DNA of 64,000 nt, taken from the NCBI GenBank assembly GCA_020465985.1, contig JAANYP010007922.1:84270-148269 (forward strand), given 5' to 3'. Under the pieces are notes generated by a model. The model searched no databases. It saw only the letters and a program-made list of their open reading frames with translations, and was not told where the DNA came from. Positions 1 through 10,197 of this stretch are shown here, in pieces; position 1 is the first letter of the stretch, and every line of letters starts with the position of its first letter. The position numbers were made by a program, and so were the translations under genes. Origin of the DNA: Centrapalus pauciflorus. Its lineage: Eukaryota > Streptophyta > Magnoliopsida > Asterales > Asteraceae.

Positions 1-183
1 GTTATATTTTACCGTATGTTGAGTGTTTCTAAACAATTTTCCCTTACAGTAACACTCATTTCTTTCCACATTTGACCAAAAATGAAGAAAAACTTCAAGA
101 ACACAAAACCTCGTAAAATTCCACAATTCTTTCCTTTTAGGCTGAATCTGTTGATGATTCTTGTTTCTAATGCTTCCAAAGAC

Positions 184-360
184 TTTAAATGATGTTTCTC
201 AAATACAAATTCATACATGCAACTAACATTTCTAAGATTGTGATTTTGATTTTTGCATTTTAAGTTCATCCAAGAAAACCTCAACCTCAAAATAAATTTT
301 CATACCTTAAATGATGTTTCTCAAATACAAATTCATACATCCAAGAAAATCTCAACCTCC
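184..360 (+). repeat. Partial direct duplications within the copia-3 LTR
   Basis: A 34-base segment at 185-218 recurs at 307-340 (offset 122). A second segment at 267-288 recurs with one change at 338-359 (offset 71). The two repeats interleave, which suggests successive slippage or unequal-exchange duplications. Confidence 0.7.
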
Positions 361-409
361 TATAGCATTGTGTTTTGTTTTAAGTTTGAAAAGACAATCT
401 GCAAAAGGC

Positions 410-417
410 TATATATT
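410..417 (+). promoter_or_regulatory. TATA-like box of copia-3 LTR
   Basis: TATATATT about 460 bp before the LTR end, on the strand transcribed by the element. It is the best TATA candidate in the LTR, but the context is AT-rich and the call rests on position only. Confidence 0.35.
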
Positions 418-875
418 CAAGCTACGATGAGTAATGACTGTTTTCTGAATACTGATAATTGTTGGGATTTGATTTTCGGATTCTTGTCTCTATGATTGAA
501 TCTCTAACTAATTGATAGTTGAGATGATCATTAATCGTTGGCGAGATTTTTATATTCTGTTTTAGACATATTAAGTTCAATCAAGTTGTTTTATTTTGTA
601 ATAAGTTGTAATTATTTTCTTTTTTTGTAATTTTACTTTTTATTAGAAAGTTGATGGGTATTTTATGTAAACCCCTCAAAGATAGGCCTAGGTAGAAAAT
701 AAATATGTGCCTAGGGGTTTGTGTAACAATTGATATTTTTCTCGTGCATTTTGATGGCTGACTTGTGAAAGACATTGATTGAGTTTTATTCTCCTTGCTC
801 TCTGATATTTCTGTCACTTAATCATATAATAATCAATGTGAGTGCTTATAGTGTTACTAGGTTAATTACTACAAC

Positions 876-887
876 TGGTATCAGAGC
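876..887 (+). other. Primer-binding site, tRNA-iMet type (copia-3)
   Basis: TGGTATCAGAGC is a perfect 12-base complement of the plant initiator tRNA-Met 3' end. It lies two bases after the LTR terminal CA and marks the start of minus-strand synthesis for a + strand element. Confidence 0.85.
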
Positions 888-1454
888 CATTGGAGTGGAT
901 ATCAACAGATTTTCATCGGATTTGGGGCTGATTTTTGCTACCGTCGCTGCTGTTCATCACCGTTAGACCATCAGTTTTTCTTTATTAACCCCTCTTTAAT
1001 CTTTTGGTTTGCTTGTGTTTTGCCCTAGTTGTGCTAGATACTTGTTATTATATTAATTTCGAGCTTTATAGGTTCAAGTAATTCGTGTTTTAGGGCATAA
1101 ATCTGCTAGTATCGTCCTGTTACTGTTCTTAGTTATTCATCAACTTTTTTGGATCATTTATGCTTAATAGCCCTCTTATTTAGGTGTTTTTAGGTGAAGT
1201 TTGTTTACAAAAGTTGTTTCTAAAATTACTCCAAGCACTTATGTAGCATTTTTTAGGCTTTAAAACAAACATTTGCTAAAAATTGAATTTTTGTTCATAA
1301 ACAGGTACTGTTGCATCGAAAAATATTTCATTAAGTGTTTCTTTGGATCTCAACTTCATGTCCCAACTTCAGATCCACTCTACTGTCCATATCTTTAATA
1401 CTTTTATCTCATCCAAAGTTCGGTCCCTACCATTCGAACCTCGTATTATTTGTG
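888..1454 (+). other. copia-3 untranslated leader, left part
   Basis: There is no credible ORF. This is leader between the PBS and gag; it is interrupted by Athila-1 and continues at 31726-31942. Small ORFs here have no recognisable domain. Confidence 0.6.
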
Positions 1455-1459
1455 TGTCT

Positions 1460-2575
1460 TGATAAGTCTATAATTTACATGGTTTCTCAGTCATATTATG
1501 ATCATTTTAAGCACCGACACTTTGTAAAATCCATATTATTACTCTAAGTTTGTATTTCAGGGCCAAGATGATAAAAAGAAGCAATTCGAGAGAATTTAGA
1601 GCAAATTGGATGGAGGGGGGCGCAGGCCTGTGCTCCACACAGCGCACAACCTGTCCAGATACGTTCCAGCACACGCCAGCTAAACCCTAGCCGCATCCGG
1701 GCGCAGGGGGGGGGGGGGCGCAGGCCTGCGCCTGGCCTGCGCTAGTGCGGCGCCAATCCGCGTTTTTCAGCCCTGGAAACCCTAATCTCGAATCTTTATA
1801 AATAGTGGAGAAGGGGCAGCTTTGAAGGGAGTTCTGACGTGTGTGCAAGTGTGCCGAAGCTCTGCTGAGTGGATTAATGATACGGGAATGAAGACGGTGG
1901 TTCGCAAGCTATCCTATGGCTCAGATCCGTGAGTGTGATGAGCACACGATGAACGGCTAATCCCATTAGCCATTTGCGGAGGATCTACGATTAAGTTTAC
2001 TTTTCTTTAATTTCTTATGTTTGATGTATTCGTATTGAGCTAGATCTATTATGTGTATGCAAATCATAAACATTTGGCTATGATTATGATTATGTGTAGC
2101 GATTGGTTAAAGCAAGATAGTTTATAGTGTTGTTATTATTCGTGCCGAGTCCATTAGTTTAGGGATTAAGACAAGTATTAATGTTGCATACGCTATGCCG
2201 AGAGTTGTTGGTTAAAACACATTTGATTAATTTAGTTGCGCAATTGATTATGTCTATGTGATCATTGTATGAAATTATAGTGAGTAATACTTATGCTGTG
2301 GTGATTCCGTGAATGGTTATTCGTATCTTGATTGTTATCTTCTTCGTTAGTTACTTCGTTCTTAATTTTAGTTACAAGCAATAGCAATTCATTTCTCTAA
2401 ACAACTCATTCAAATCCACGATTTCACAATTTAAATGCTTTCAATAAACCTATTACTATAAGGCTAATAACCTAATCCTAATTACGACCACACTCCCTGT
2501 GGATTCGACCCTTACTTCTCTATCTAATTAGTGGATTTAAGGTTTAAATCGGCGGGTCACAACGACGGCCTGTCA
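1460..2575 (+). repeat. Athila-1 5' LTR (1116 bp)
   Basis: Begins TGATAAG and ends TGTCA immediately before the PBS. It contains a run of 13 G at 1706-1718 inside a GC-rich block and a TATA box at 1797-1804. It is 135 bp longer than the 3' LTR, mainly because the latter carries two deletions. Substitution divergence from the 3' LTR looks like several per cent by eye, so this insertion is much older than copia-2 or gypsy-3. Confidence 0.92.
1797..1804 (+). promoter_or_regulatory. TATA box, Athila-1 5' LTR
   Basis: TATAAATA downstream of a GC-rich block. The same box with the same flanks occurs in the 3' LTR (30978-30985) and in the Athila-2 LTR (47374-47381), so it is conserved in the family and is the likely core promoter. 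Confidence 0.75.
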
Positions 2576-2581
2576 GAATTT

Positions 2582-2599
2582 TGGCGCTGTTGCCAGGGA
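2582..2599 (+). other. Primer-binding site, tRNA-Asp type (Athila-1)
   Basis: Matches the complement of the plant tRNA-Asp(GTC) 3' end (TGGCGCCGTTGCCGGGGA) at 16 of 18 positions. It starts six bases after the LTR end. Athila elements are known to use tRNA-Asp. The Athila-2 copy at 48109-48126 is a perfect match. Confidence 0.88.
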
Positions 2600-2832
2600 G
2601 TGTAATGGTAGTTTAGGTTCAAAGTTAGTTCGTTGCCATAGTTTTAAGTAATTAGTCTTAAGTTCCTTTCGTTGGTTAATTTTAGTCTTTAATTTTAATC
2701 TTTATTTTATAATTATAAAAAATCAAATAAAAAATTTTAAAAATTCAAAAAGGTAATTGTAGTCCTTTACTTTACCACCAAAAATATTAGTTTAATTAAG
2801 TCTTTAATCTTTAGTTATATTTTATTTAGTGT

Positions 2833-4170
2833 ATGCACACACGTCGATCGGCTAAAGGATTGCCGCTCCAATTCGAACCCAAAATCGAAAAAGTAGCGAG
2901 ATCGAACCGAAAGACTGTCAGGATTCGAAATCAACAATTAATTACGGAGAATTTAAACGTACAAGAGGAAGAAATTCCTGATTTAGAGATTCCCAATTTA
3001 GAAAGTCCTCCGATTTCGCCACGAAATCGTGATCAAGAAGAACCCGAACGCATAGTCCGTAGAATGGGTGATCAACCGAGACGTACTGTTGAGTCGCATT
3101 ACCGTCCAGGTGATGTGCCCGATCCGTCTCCAATTCGTTATCCCGAAAACGAGAACGAACCCAAGGTTCGTCCTCAATTATTCCAAATTCTTCCGATCTT
3201 TCGAGGGATGCCAAGTGAGGAACTTTATGAACATCTAGCTGAGTTCACAACTATTTGTAAAGCAAACCATGTTCGAGGTATAACCACCGATGATTTAAAA
3301 CTTCGATTATTTCCTTTTTCGTTAAAAGAGAAAGCGCAGAATTGGTTCGTATCCTTACCAACTAATAGCATTACAACATGGGACCAAATGAAACGAGAAT
3401 TGCTTAATGAATATTACCCCATTAGTAAAACAACTGAAAAAACAAAGGAAATTACCAGATTTAAACAAACCGGACGAACATTTCTACGAAGCGTTCGATC
3501 GTATGAACGAATTACTAAGAGCGTGTCCACACCACGAAGTACCCAAATGGATGGTTATCAAAACATTCTTTGATGGTGTGAGTCAAGAAAGTCGTAAGAT
3601 GATAATAGCTGCCACAGGAGGCACATTTTTAGGTAAAAAAGACGATGAAGCCTGTGAGTTCCTTAATCAACTTGGCAAGGGTCTTAAAGTTGAGTTCAAG
3701 TTATGGGCATAGACAATGCCTAGAAACGTGAGGTTAAAACTAAAATTTCAGATTTAGGAAAGAAAATGGACCAATTAATGAAGGGTTTTTCAAACCCTAG
3801 TGTATCAATTAATTGTGTCACATGCGGAGATCCATCGCATCATTCAGAAACATGCCCTCAAGTGCAATCTGCTGAGGAATTTGCTTATCATGTTTACGGA
3901 TATAGAGCTCATCGAGAAAGGGATAATCCATTTTCGGAAATGTACAATCCGGGAACTTTCGATGGAAAAATGATCAACGTACTGATCATCAATCCAAACC
4001 AAGATATGAACCACCAAAGAGAGAATATCAATATGGTTCAACTTCATCAGCTAAGGATGAGCGATATTATAAGTCAAATCATCATGATCAACCACAATTT
4101 CAAGTAGAATCAAATATGACATCTGCGCAATTCGCAGAGTTTGCTGAATTTATGAAAGAGCAATCAGCTA
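2833..4170 (+). pseudogene. gag: Athila-1 gag (frameshifted)
   Basis: Gag is the capsid/nucleocapsid precursor that packages element RNA. The first ORF (2833-3573) begins MHTRRSAKG and carries the retrotransposon capsid core (FRGMPSEELYEHLAEF, then LRLFPFSLKEKAQNWF). A frameshift near 3466 moves the reading to 3407-3712 (HFYEAFDRMNELLRACPHHEVPKW). After a stop near 3710, ORF 3766-4107 holds one zinc knuckle, CVTCGDPSHHSETC (CX2CX4HX4C). The start is placed at 2833 because Athila-2 gag begins with the same residues at 57231. It cannot give a full-length Gag. Confidence 0.85.
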
Positions 4171-4640
4171 TCAAATAAGACCATGGAGATGTTAACTCGT
4201 TAGATGGGTCAGATAGCTGAGTCGCTTACTAGGCGTGAGGAAGGGAAGCTTCCTAGCAATACTGTTCTAAACCTTCACAAGCCCATCATCATAATAAAAG
4301 ATAAGAAACATGAATTTAACGAAGTTAATGAAATATTTAAGATAACCACATTAAGGAGTGGAAGAGAGGTAGATAATAAAATATAGATGCCTAAAGAGAA
4401 AGAGCCAGAAGAAGATACTGACACTGAAGTCGTGTGTGAGGAGAAAGAGGATCCAAAGACGAAAGAGATACCTAAGAAGGTTTCTTTTAAGGAACCAATT
4501 AAAGCAGACACTCCAATGCCCAAAGTTGGGGAGGCGGATAAGAGTCAGGACACTTCAATTCCTCCTCCTTATCCTGCTGCTTTAGAAAATCCAAAATCTT
4601 CTCCTTACGGCAAAAGAGGCCCACAACCAGAGGATCTTTG
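4171..4640 (+). pseudogene. Athila-1 gag-protease linker
   Basis: Two consecutive ORFs (4204-4386 and 4387-4719) separated by one in-frame stop encode an acidic linker rich in E, D, K and P, ending in the GKRGPQPEDLWDY segment typical of Athila just before protease. A frameshift near 4650 shifts into the protease frame. The same linker is present in Athila-2 at about 58620-58904. Confidence 0.65.
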
Positions 4641-6158
4641 GGATTATTTAATCAAGTTAAGATCAATATTCCTCTTATTAAGGCTATTCAACCGGTTCCA
4701 TCTTATGCCAAATTTTTAAAAGATCTCTGTACTCAAAAAAGAAAGTATAAGTTCTCGCTCCCAAAGCAAATCAATTTAACTGAACAGTTGAGTGCAGTAG
4801 TTTCTTGTTCTCTACTTCCTAAGCTAAAAGATCCTGGATCACCATTGATTCCAGTGACAATAGGCAATGTGCAGATGGCATTACTTGATCTTGGAGCTAG
4901 TGTTAATATTTTACCTGGAAACTTGTTTGATAAACATGATGATGCAGAAGACCGGGCCTTAGAATACTTGGAGGCCCATGACCACATTGGCTCACTAAAA
5001 TGGCCATAACTTGGGCCTCGGGTATCCGATTTGGGCTTATAATATATCAAAACGACCGTATGAACAGACCCGACGTGCTGGCAAACTGCCGGAGGGCCCT
5101 GCTTTTCGCCCAAAAAGGCCCCGAAGACTACTTAATTTGCATTTTTCTATTTTACTTTCAGTTTGGACTTTAGTTTTTTGGCCCGTGTGTTTGGCCCATT
5201 ATCATTTTGGCCCGTTTATGTTTTTCTGCTTCTTTTTAGTATTGTAATGTGTGAACTTGGATGGTCACTTCCAATTTTTATGAAATTTCAGTTTTCTCTC
5301 CCAAATTTGTGTTATTTGTCTGAACCAATTTTGAAGGCCAAATTCGCGGTATTCCTGTGAATCAACGTGAGTTTGGTTAAGATCTTCCGGGTATTCGTGG
5401 AATCAACGGATTATCTTTGGTTTTCTATTTGCTACGCTGCATCACATGATCTAGGTCAGTTACAAACAACTGATATTATCTTACAACTGGCAGATCGGTC
5501 AACCATGTGCCCAAGAGGTATTTTATCAGATCTCATAGTAAAGGTTGAAGATTTTTACTATCCAGTTGACTTCCTAGTATTGGACACCGAAAGTTCAATG
5601 GGAGATAATCAGCCGGCTATTATCCTAGGTAGACCTTTCTTAGCCACAATTAATGCACAATTTAATTGTATGACAGGAGCAGTGGATATTGCCTTTGGTA
5701 ATAGGAAATTAAGACTGAATGTCTTTAATGCTTCAAGTGTCTCTGCTATTGATTCAGAATGTTATCTTATAGACATGGTGGATGAACTTGCGCAGCAGCA
5801 TAGTTCGTTAATGAACACCAAAGATGCTACTGAGTTATTCTTTGCTAAGAGTGAATTAGCCAAGTTAAATCATACTGAGTGTGATGAGTTAGAAGTAGTC
5901 ATGGAATCCACATTGGAGTCAAAACAACCACTGTGGACCCATAGGACTGAAAAACTACCGATTGATTTACCCAAGTCAGCCAAACCTTTAATAGAACAAC
6001 TACCTGTTCTAGAATTGAAGGAGCTGCCATCGCATTTGAAATATGCTTTTCTAGGTCAGAATGAAACTTTGTCTCTCATAATTTCATCAGATCTGACTGA
6101 AGAGCAAGAGAAAGTTCTACTGGAAGTGTTAGTCAAATATAAAGAAGCAGTAGGGTGA
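4638..6158 (+). pseudogene. Athila-1 aspartic protease region, split by a solo LTR
   Basis: The protease would cut the Gag-Pol precursor. The left part (4638-4939) contains KINIPLIKAI, AKFLKDLCTQKRK and the Athila-type active-site segment LLDLGASVNILP (about 4883-4918). It is interrupted after FDKHD by the 505-bp insertion at 4940-5444. It resumes as LGQLQTTDIILQLADRS..PRGILSDLIVKVEDFYYPVDFLVLD and runs to 6158 as the protease-RT linker. Athila-2 keeps the uninterrupted order at the same point, which confirms that the 505 bp is foreign. The ORF is broken. Confidence 0.85.
4940..5444. mobile_element. Solo LTR (505 bp) in Athila-1 protease
   Basis: Starts TGATGCAG and ends CTGCATCA, a perfect 8-bp terminal inverted repeat with TG..CA ends. 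It is flanked by the 5-bp duplication CATGA (4935-4939 and 5445-5449). The empty site is seen in Athila-2 near 59325-59345. There is no internal PBS, PPT or coding domain, so a solo LTR left by LTR-LTR recombination is the best reading; a very small non-autonomous element is the alternative. It matches no other LTR in the window. An AT-rich TATA candidate sits near 5039, but orientation is uncertain. Confidence 0.82.
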
Positions 6159-6191
6159 ACGATAACTGACTTAAAAGGAGTCAGTCCCACT

Positions 6192-7448
6192 TTGTGTATG
6201 CACCGAATCATTACTGATCCAGAAGCTAAACCAACTCGAGATGCACAAAGGAGGTTAAATCCTAATTTGAGAGAGGTAAAGAAAGAAGTATTAAAATGGT
6301 TGGATGCTGGAATTATATATATTATACATGATAGTAAATGGGTAAGTCCAACCAAAACTGTGCCCAAGAATTCGGGAATTACAGTACTTAATACTGAAGA
6401 AGGAGAGAAGATAACTACTCGCCCTATAACGAGGTGGAGAGTTTGTATAGATTACAGAAAACTTAATGCTGCTACTTCTAACGATCATATTCCGCTACCA
6501 TTTATAGATCAAATAGTGGAAAAATTAGCAGGACGTAAGTTTTATTGTTTCCTAAATGGAATATCTGGTTATAATCAAATCCCAATCCATCTAGAGGATC
6601 AAGAGAAAGCTAAATTTACTTGTCCCTATGACACTTTTGCCTACCGAAGGATGCCATTTGGACTATGTAATGCACCCGCCAGCTTTCAGCGATGTATGAT
6701 GGCTATCTTTTCAGATATGGTCGGTGGTTCTCTTGAAATATTTATGGATAATTTCTCTGTATTTGATAAAACATTTGAAGATTGTCTGGGAAATTTAGAA
6801 AAAGTCCTAAAGAGATGCACTGAAACCAATTTAGTTTTAAGTTGGGAGAAAAGCCACTTTATGGTGAAGGAAGGGGTAGTCTTAGTTCACATTGTGTCTG
6901 AAAGAGGAATGGAGGTAGATAAAGCAAAAGTTCAATTAATTTCTTCACTTCCACCCCCTACCAACGTTAAAGGAATAAGATCATTCCTAGGTCACGCTGG
7001 TTTTTATCGGCGATTCATTAAAGATTTCAGTGAGATTTCAAGACCGTTATGCAATCTTCTTTCAAAAGATATCGAGTTTAATTTTGATGATTCTTGTATG
7101 AAAGCATTTGAGAAGCTTAAATCAAAATTAACCGAAGCGCCAATTCTACAATCTCCAGATTGGTCTAAACCATTTGAGATCATGTGTGATTCAAGCGATT
7201 ATGCAGTTGGTGCAGTTTTAGGACAAGGATTTGAGAAAAAGCCAGTGGTGATTTACTACGCAAGTAAAACCTTTAATGAGGCACATATCAATTACACCAC
7301 TACGGAAAAAGAATTATTAGTTGTAGTGTTTGCCTTAGATAAATTCAGATCCTATATTTGGGGGGCAAAAGTAATTGTATACTCCGACCACAGTGCTTTA
7401 AGACATTTATTGGCGAAGAAGGATGCCAAACCTAAATTGATTCGGTAG
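6192..7448 (+). pseudogene. pol: Athila-1 reverse transcriptase / RNase H
   Basis: A 418-codon ORF with the full Athila RT-RNase H order: RIITDPEAKPTRDAQRR entry, WRVCIDYRKLNAAT, YNQIPI, RRMPFGLCNAPASFQ, and RNase H DSSDYAVGAVLGQ and TTTEKELLVVVFALDKF. Two of the three catalytic aspartates of RT read as asparagine: the expected FLDG is FLNG and the expected FMDDFSV is FMDNFSV. Both changes are explained by GAT to AAT. A stop at 7446-7448 ends the ORF before the tether to integrase. The enzyme would be inactive. Confidence 0.9.
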
Positions 7449-8807
7449 ATCTTTCTATTGCAAGAATTTGATTTAGAAATTAAAGATAAGAAAGGCATTG
7501 AAAATGTTGTTGCCGATCATTTATCAAGGCTTCAAGTAATCCCAACAAACTCATCTTATCAAATCAGGGACTCCTTCCCTGATGAACAATTATTATCTGT
7601 ATCTAAAATTCCCTGGCTTGCGAATCTAGTTAACTATTTTGTAACAGGAAGATTGCTAGAGCACTGGAACTCACAACAGAGAAAATATTTCTATGCTCAA
7701 GCAAGGCAATACATTTGGGATGAGCCCAATCTATTTAAAATAGGAGCAGATCAAATTATAAGACGATGTGTCCGTAACTCGGAACACGAAGATATTCTTA
7801 AACACTTCCATGGATATGGATGCGTGGCCATTTCAGTGCAAAGAAAACTGGCCACCGGATATTGCAGTGTGGGTTTTTCTGGCCCACAATATTTAATGAT
7901 GCTTATGATTTTGTTAAGGGATGCACAAGATACCAACAAACTGGTGGCATTGCGAAAAGAAATGAAATGCCTATGACCCCGATATTAATTGTCGAAATAT
8001 TTGATGTTTGGGGTATTGATTTAATGGGACCATTTCCTAAATCATTTGGATATGAGTACATCTTAGTTGCAGTAGATTATGTTTCCAAATGGGTGGAAGC
8101 AGAAGCTACACGCAATAATGATAACCAGGTTGTGTGCAAATTTGTTAAAAGAAATATTTTTGCACGACACGGTATTCTAAGGGCTATTATCAGTGACGGA
8201 GGGTCACATTTTAATAATCAACACTTTTCTAGACTCGTTAAACAGTATGGAGTTAATCATAGAATAGCAACGCCTTATCATCCGCAAACAAGCGGACAAG
8301 TCGAGATCTCTAATAGAGTGATCAAGAGAATCCTTGGAAAACCTGTCAGACCTGATCTTAAAGATTGGTCTAAAAAATTAGAGGATGCTCTATTGGCAAT
8401 ACCGAATCGCATTTAAAACACCAATCGGTATGTCCCCATACAGACTTGTGTATGGTAAACATTGCCATCTCCTAGTGGAATTAGAACACATAGCTCTATG
8501 GGCAATCAAAAACACTAATTTTAATTTACATGATGCCGGTGTTGATAGGAAATTCCAATTAAATGAACTGGAAGAAATTCGTAGAGAAGCCTACGAAAGC
8601 GCTAGAATTTATAAAGAGAAAACTAATGTTTTCCACGATAGAATGATTAAAAATAACATATTTACCAAAGAAAATAAAGTTCGGTTATTTAACGCAAGAC
8701 TTAGATTATTTCCTGTTAAATTAAAAAGTAAATGGACAGGTCCATTTATTGTAACGAATACCTACCCACACCGGCGCGGTAGAAATACAGGACCTAAAAG
8801 GTGGTGA
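7449..8807 (+). pseudogene. pol: Athila-1 RNase H end and integrase (frameshifted)
   Basis: Integrase inserts element cDNA into chromosomes. ORF 7458-7976 has the RNase H end (ENVVADHLSRL) and the start of integrase. The frame shifts near 7830 to ORF 7820-8416, which carries the DDE core: D in GIDLMGPFPKS, D in IISDGGSHF and E in TSGQVEISNR. A second shift near 8400 leads to ORF 8385-8807 (YRLVYGKHCHLLVELEH, then KSKWTGPF near the C terminus). All catalytic residues are visible, but no single frame spans the gene. Confidence 0.85.
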
Positions 8808-9649
8808 GCCATTTAAAATAAACGGACATAGACTTCAATTTATATGTTTAATGGGCCACCAATAATGTGTTAGTATCCGAGATTATCAGACTACAAGATC
8901 CTAAACTTAATTAATTAGTTTAGGAGCAGTACGTCTAGCTGAAGACGTAATACTTAGTGCTTTCTGGGAGGCAACCCATAGTATTTTTTATTATTTGAAT
9001 TTAATTATTTTAAGTGTGTTAGTTGTTTGGGGGGGGGGGAGGGGGGGGGGCAGGTTTGCGCTGCCCTGCGGCCCGACGCGCTCAAAATCTGATAAAAATG
9101 GCAGTGATCATTCCCATAAGTCCAAAACCCTAATTCCAGTTCCAGAAGACGGCGAATTCGATTTCCTAAGCCTAAAAACATAAAAAATTTGTGTTTTCTA
9201 CATCAAGTTTTCGAGCCAACGCTTGTTTATCGCTAAGATTATCAAGGTATACTCATTAGAATCCTTTAAACTTCATTCTACATAAGTTTCATCACGTTTT
9301 ATCGTGCATTCATGATTGAGTTTTTGGATTTATATGGTTTTTATAGAAAAAGGGTTATTAATAATTTTCAAATGTTCATTTAATTAATATAAAAATTACT
9401 TTTGCAAAACTTTTGTAAAAATTATGCATTTTTCCGTATTTTTATCAATTATAAACTTTTGGTCGTAAAATGTGATATTTTTATTGAATATTTAAAGTTC
9501 ATGCATTTGATAGGGTTGATTGGGCTCACATTGTTGGTGAGACTTAGGATTAGTAATTATTATTGAAAAAAAAGGATGTTAAAATTATCATGCATTATTT
9601 ATATTAAAAACACCACATTTTTAATCCTTGGTTTTTGCATTATTTTTAG
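8808..9649 (+). other. Athila-1 spacer between pol and env-like ORF
   Basis: There is no credible gene. It holds a conserved pair of short hairpins (8931-8978), a G-run at 9029-9050 (11 G, one A, 10 G), then AT-rich sequence ending in a pyrimidine-rich tract and AG directly before the env-like start at 9650. That arrangement is compatible with a 3' splice site; splicing of env-like messages is known in some Athila-group elements. Confidence 0.6.
8931..8978 (+). promoter_or_regulatory. Conserved double hairpin after pol (Athila-1)
   Basis: ACGTCT-agctga-AGACGT (8931-8948) is a perfect 6-bp stem. It is followed by TGGG-aggcaa-CCCA (8965-8978). Both are kept in Athila-2 (about 60256-60304) although nearby sequence is deleted or diverged. 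The function is unknown; an RNA structure acting on splicing, translation or packaging is an inference. Confidence 0.5.
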
Positions 9650-10197
9650 ATGTCAACCCGATATCATGCAAACGGTAACCGTCCTGGAACCTCCCAAAAA
9701 CCTAGAATGAGAACCCATGACCCTAGGGATGTCCATTTTGAAAAACAACTGAATGTTGAGTTCCCTGAAATTCCACCAAACACGAACAATGGTAAACCAC
9801 CTAGATTTCTCATAGAGCGAAAAGAGTGTGATTTCGATAATTTTGAAATTTTAGAATGTTTTGAGAGGCTAGGATGGGCTAAGGCCATACAGTGGGAACT
9901 TCCATATATCCACACTAGTTTGATCCAACAATGGTTCACCACAATGCGTAGGATTGATAGGTCTGAAGAACATAATTTCGAACTAGTGGGAAGGGTAGGA
10001 AACAGAGATGTGTTAATCACTAGAGAAAAGTTATATGAATAATTTTTAATTGACACCGAAACACCTCGTCCTATGGAATTCTAGACACTGTCTAATACCC
10101 AGGGTGATAGAATGCATACAGTTAATAAATGGACTAGCCAATGGGATCAAATGATAGCAACCGTTTTTGGTATTTCACTTAGAGCTACCCAAACCTA
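9650..10197 (+). pseudogene. Athila-1 env-like (third) ORF, 5' part
   Basis: ORF 9650-10042 (130 codons) begins MSTRYHANGNRPGTS after a splice-acceptor-like AG. It resembles the N-terminal half of the Athila third ORF (segments FEILECFERLGWAKAI and NRDVLITREKLYE). It stops at 10040, and recognisable coding continues with stops until copia-1 starts at 10198. The 3' part is at about 29436-29855. The family is called envelope-like by position; no fusion peptide or membrane segment is visible here. Confidence 0.65.

Larger units (their letters stand above)
1..873 (+). mobile_element. copia-3 5' LTR (left end outside window)
   Basis: AT-rich noncoding sequence ending in ..CTACA and followed two bases later by a tRNA-iMet-type primer-binding site, the arrangement at the inner edge of a 5' LTR. 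The left boundary is not visible. A TATA-like element lies at 410-417. No matching 3' LTR was recognised: the LTR at 44870-45940 does not resemble it. It is the oldest layer of the left half, because Athila-1 is inserted in the leader downstream of it. Confidence 0.7.

Noticed and set aside
9664..10056. 130-codon - strand ORF opposite the Athila env-like ORF
   Set aside because: The + strand frame matches the Athila third ORF; the antisense frame has no support.
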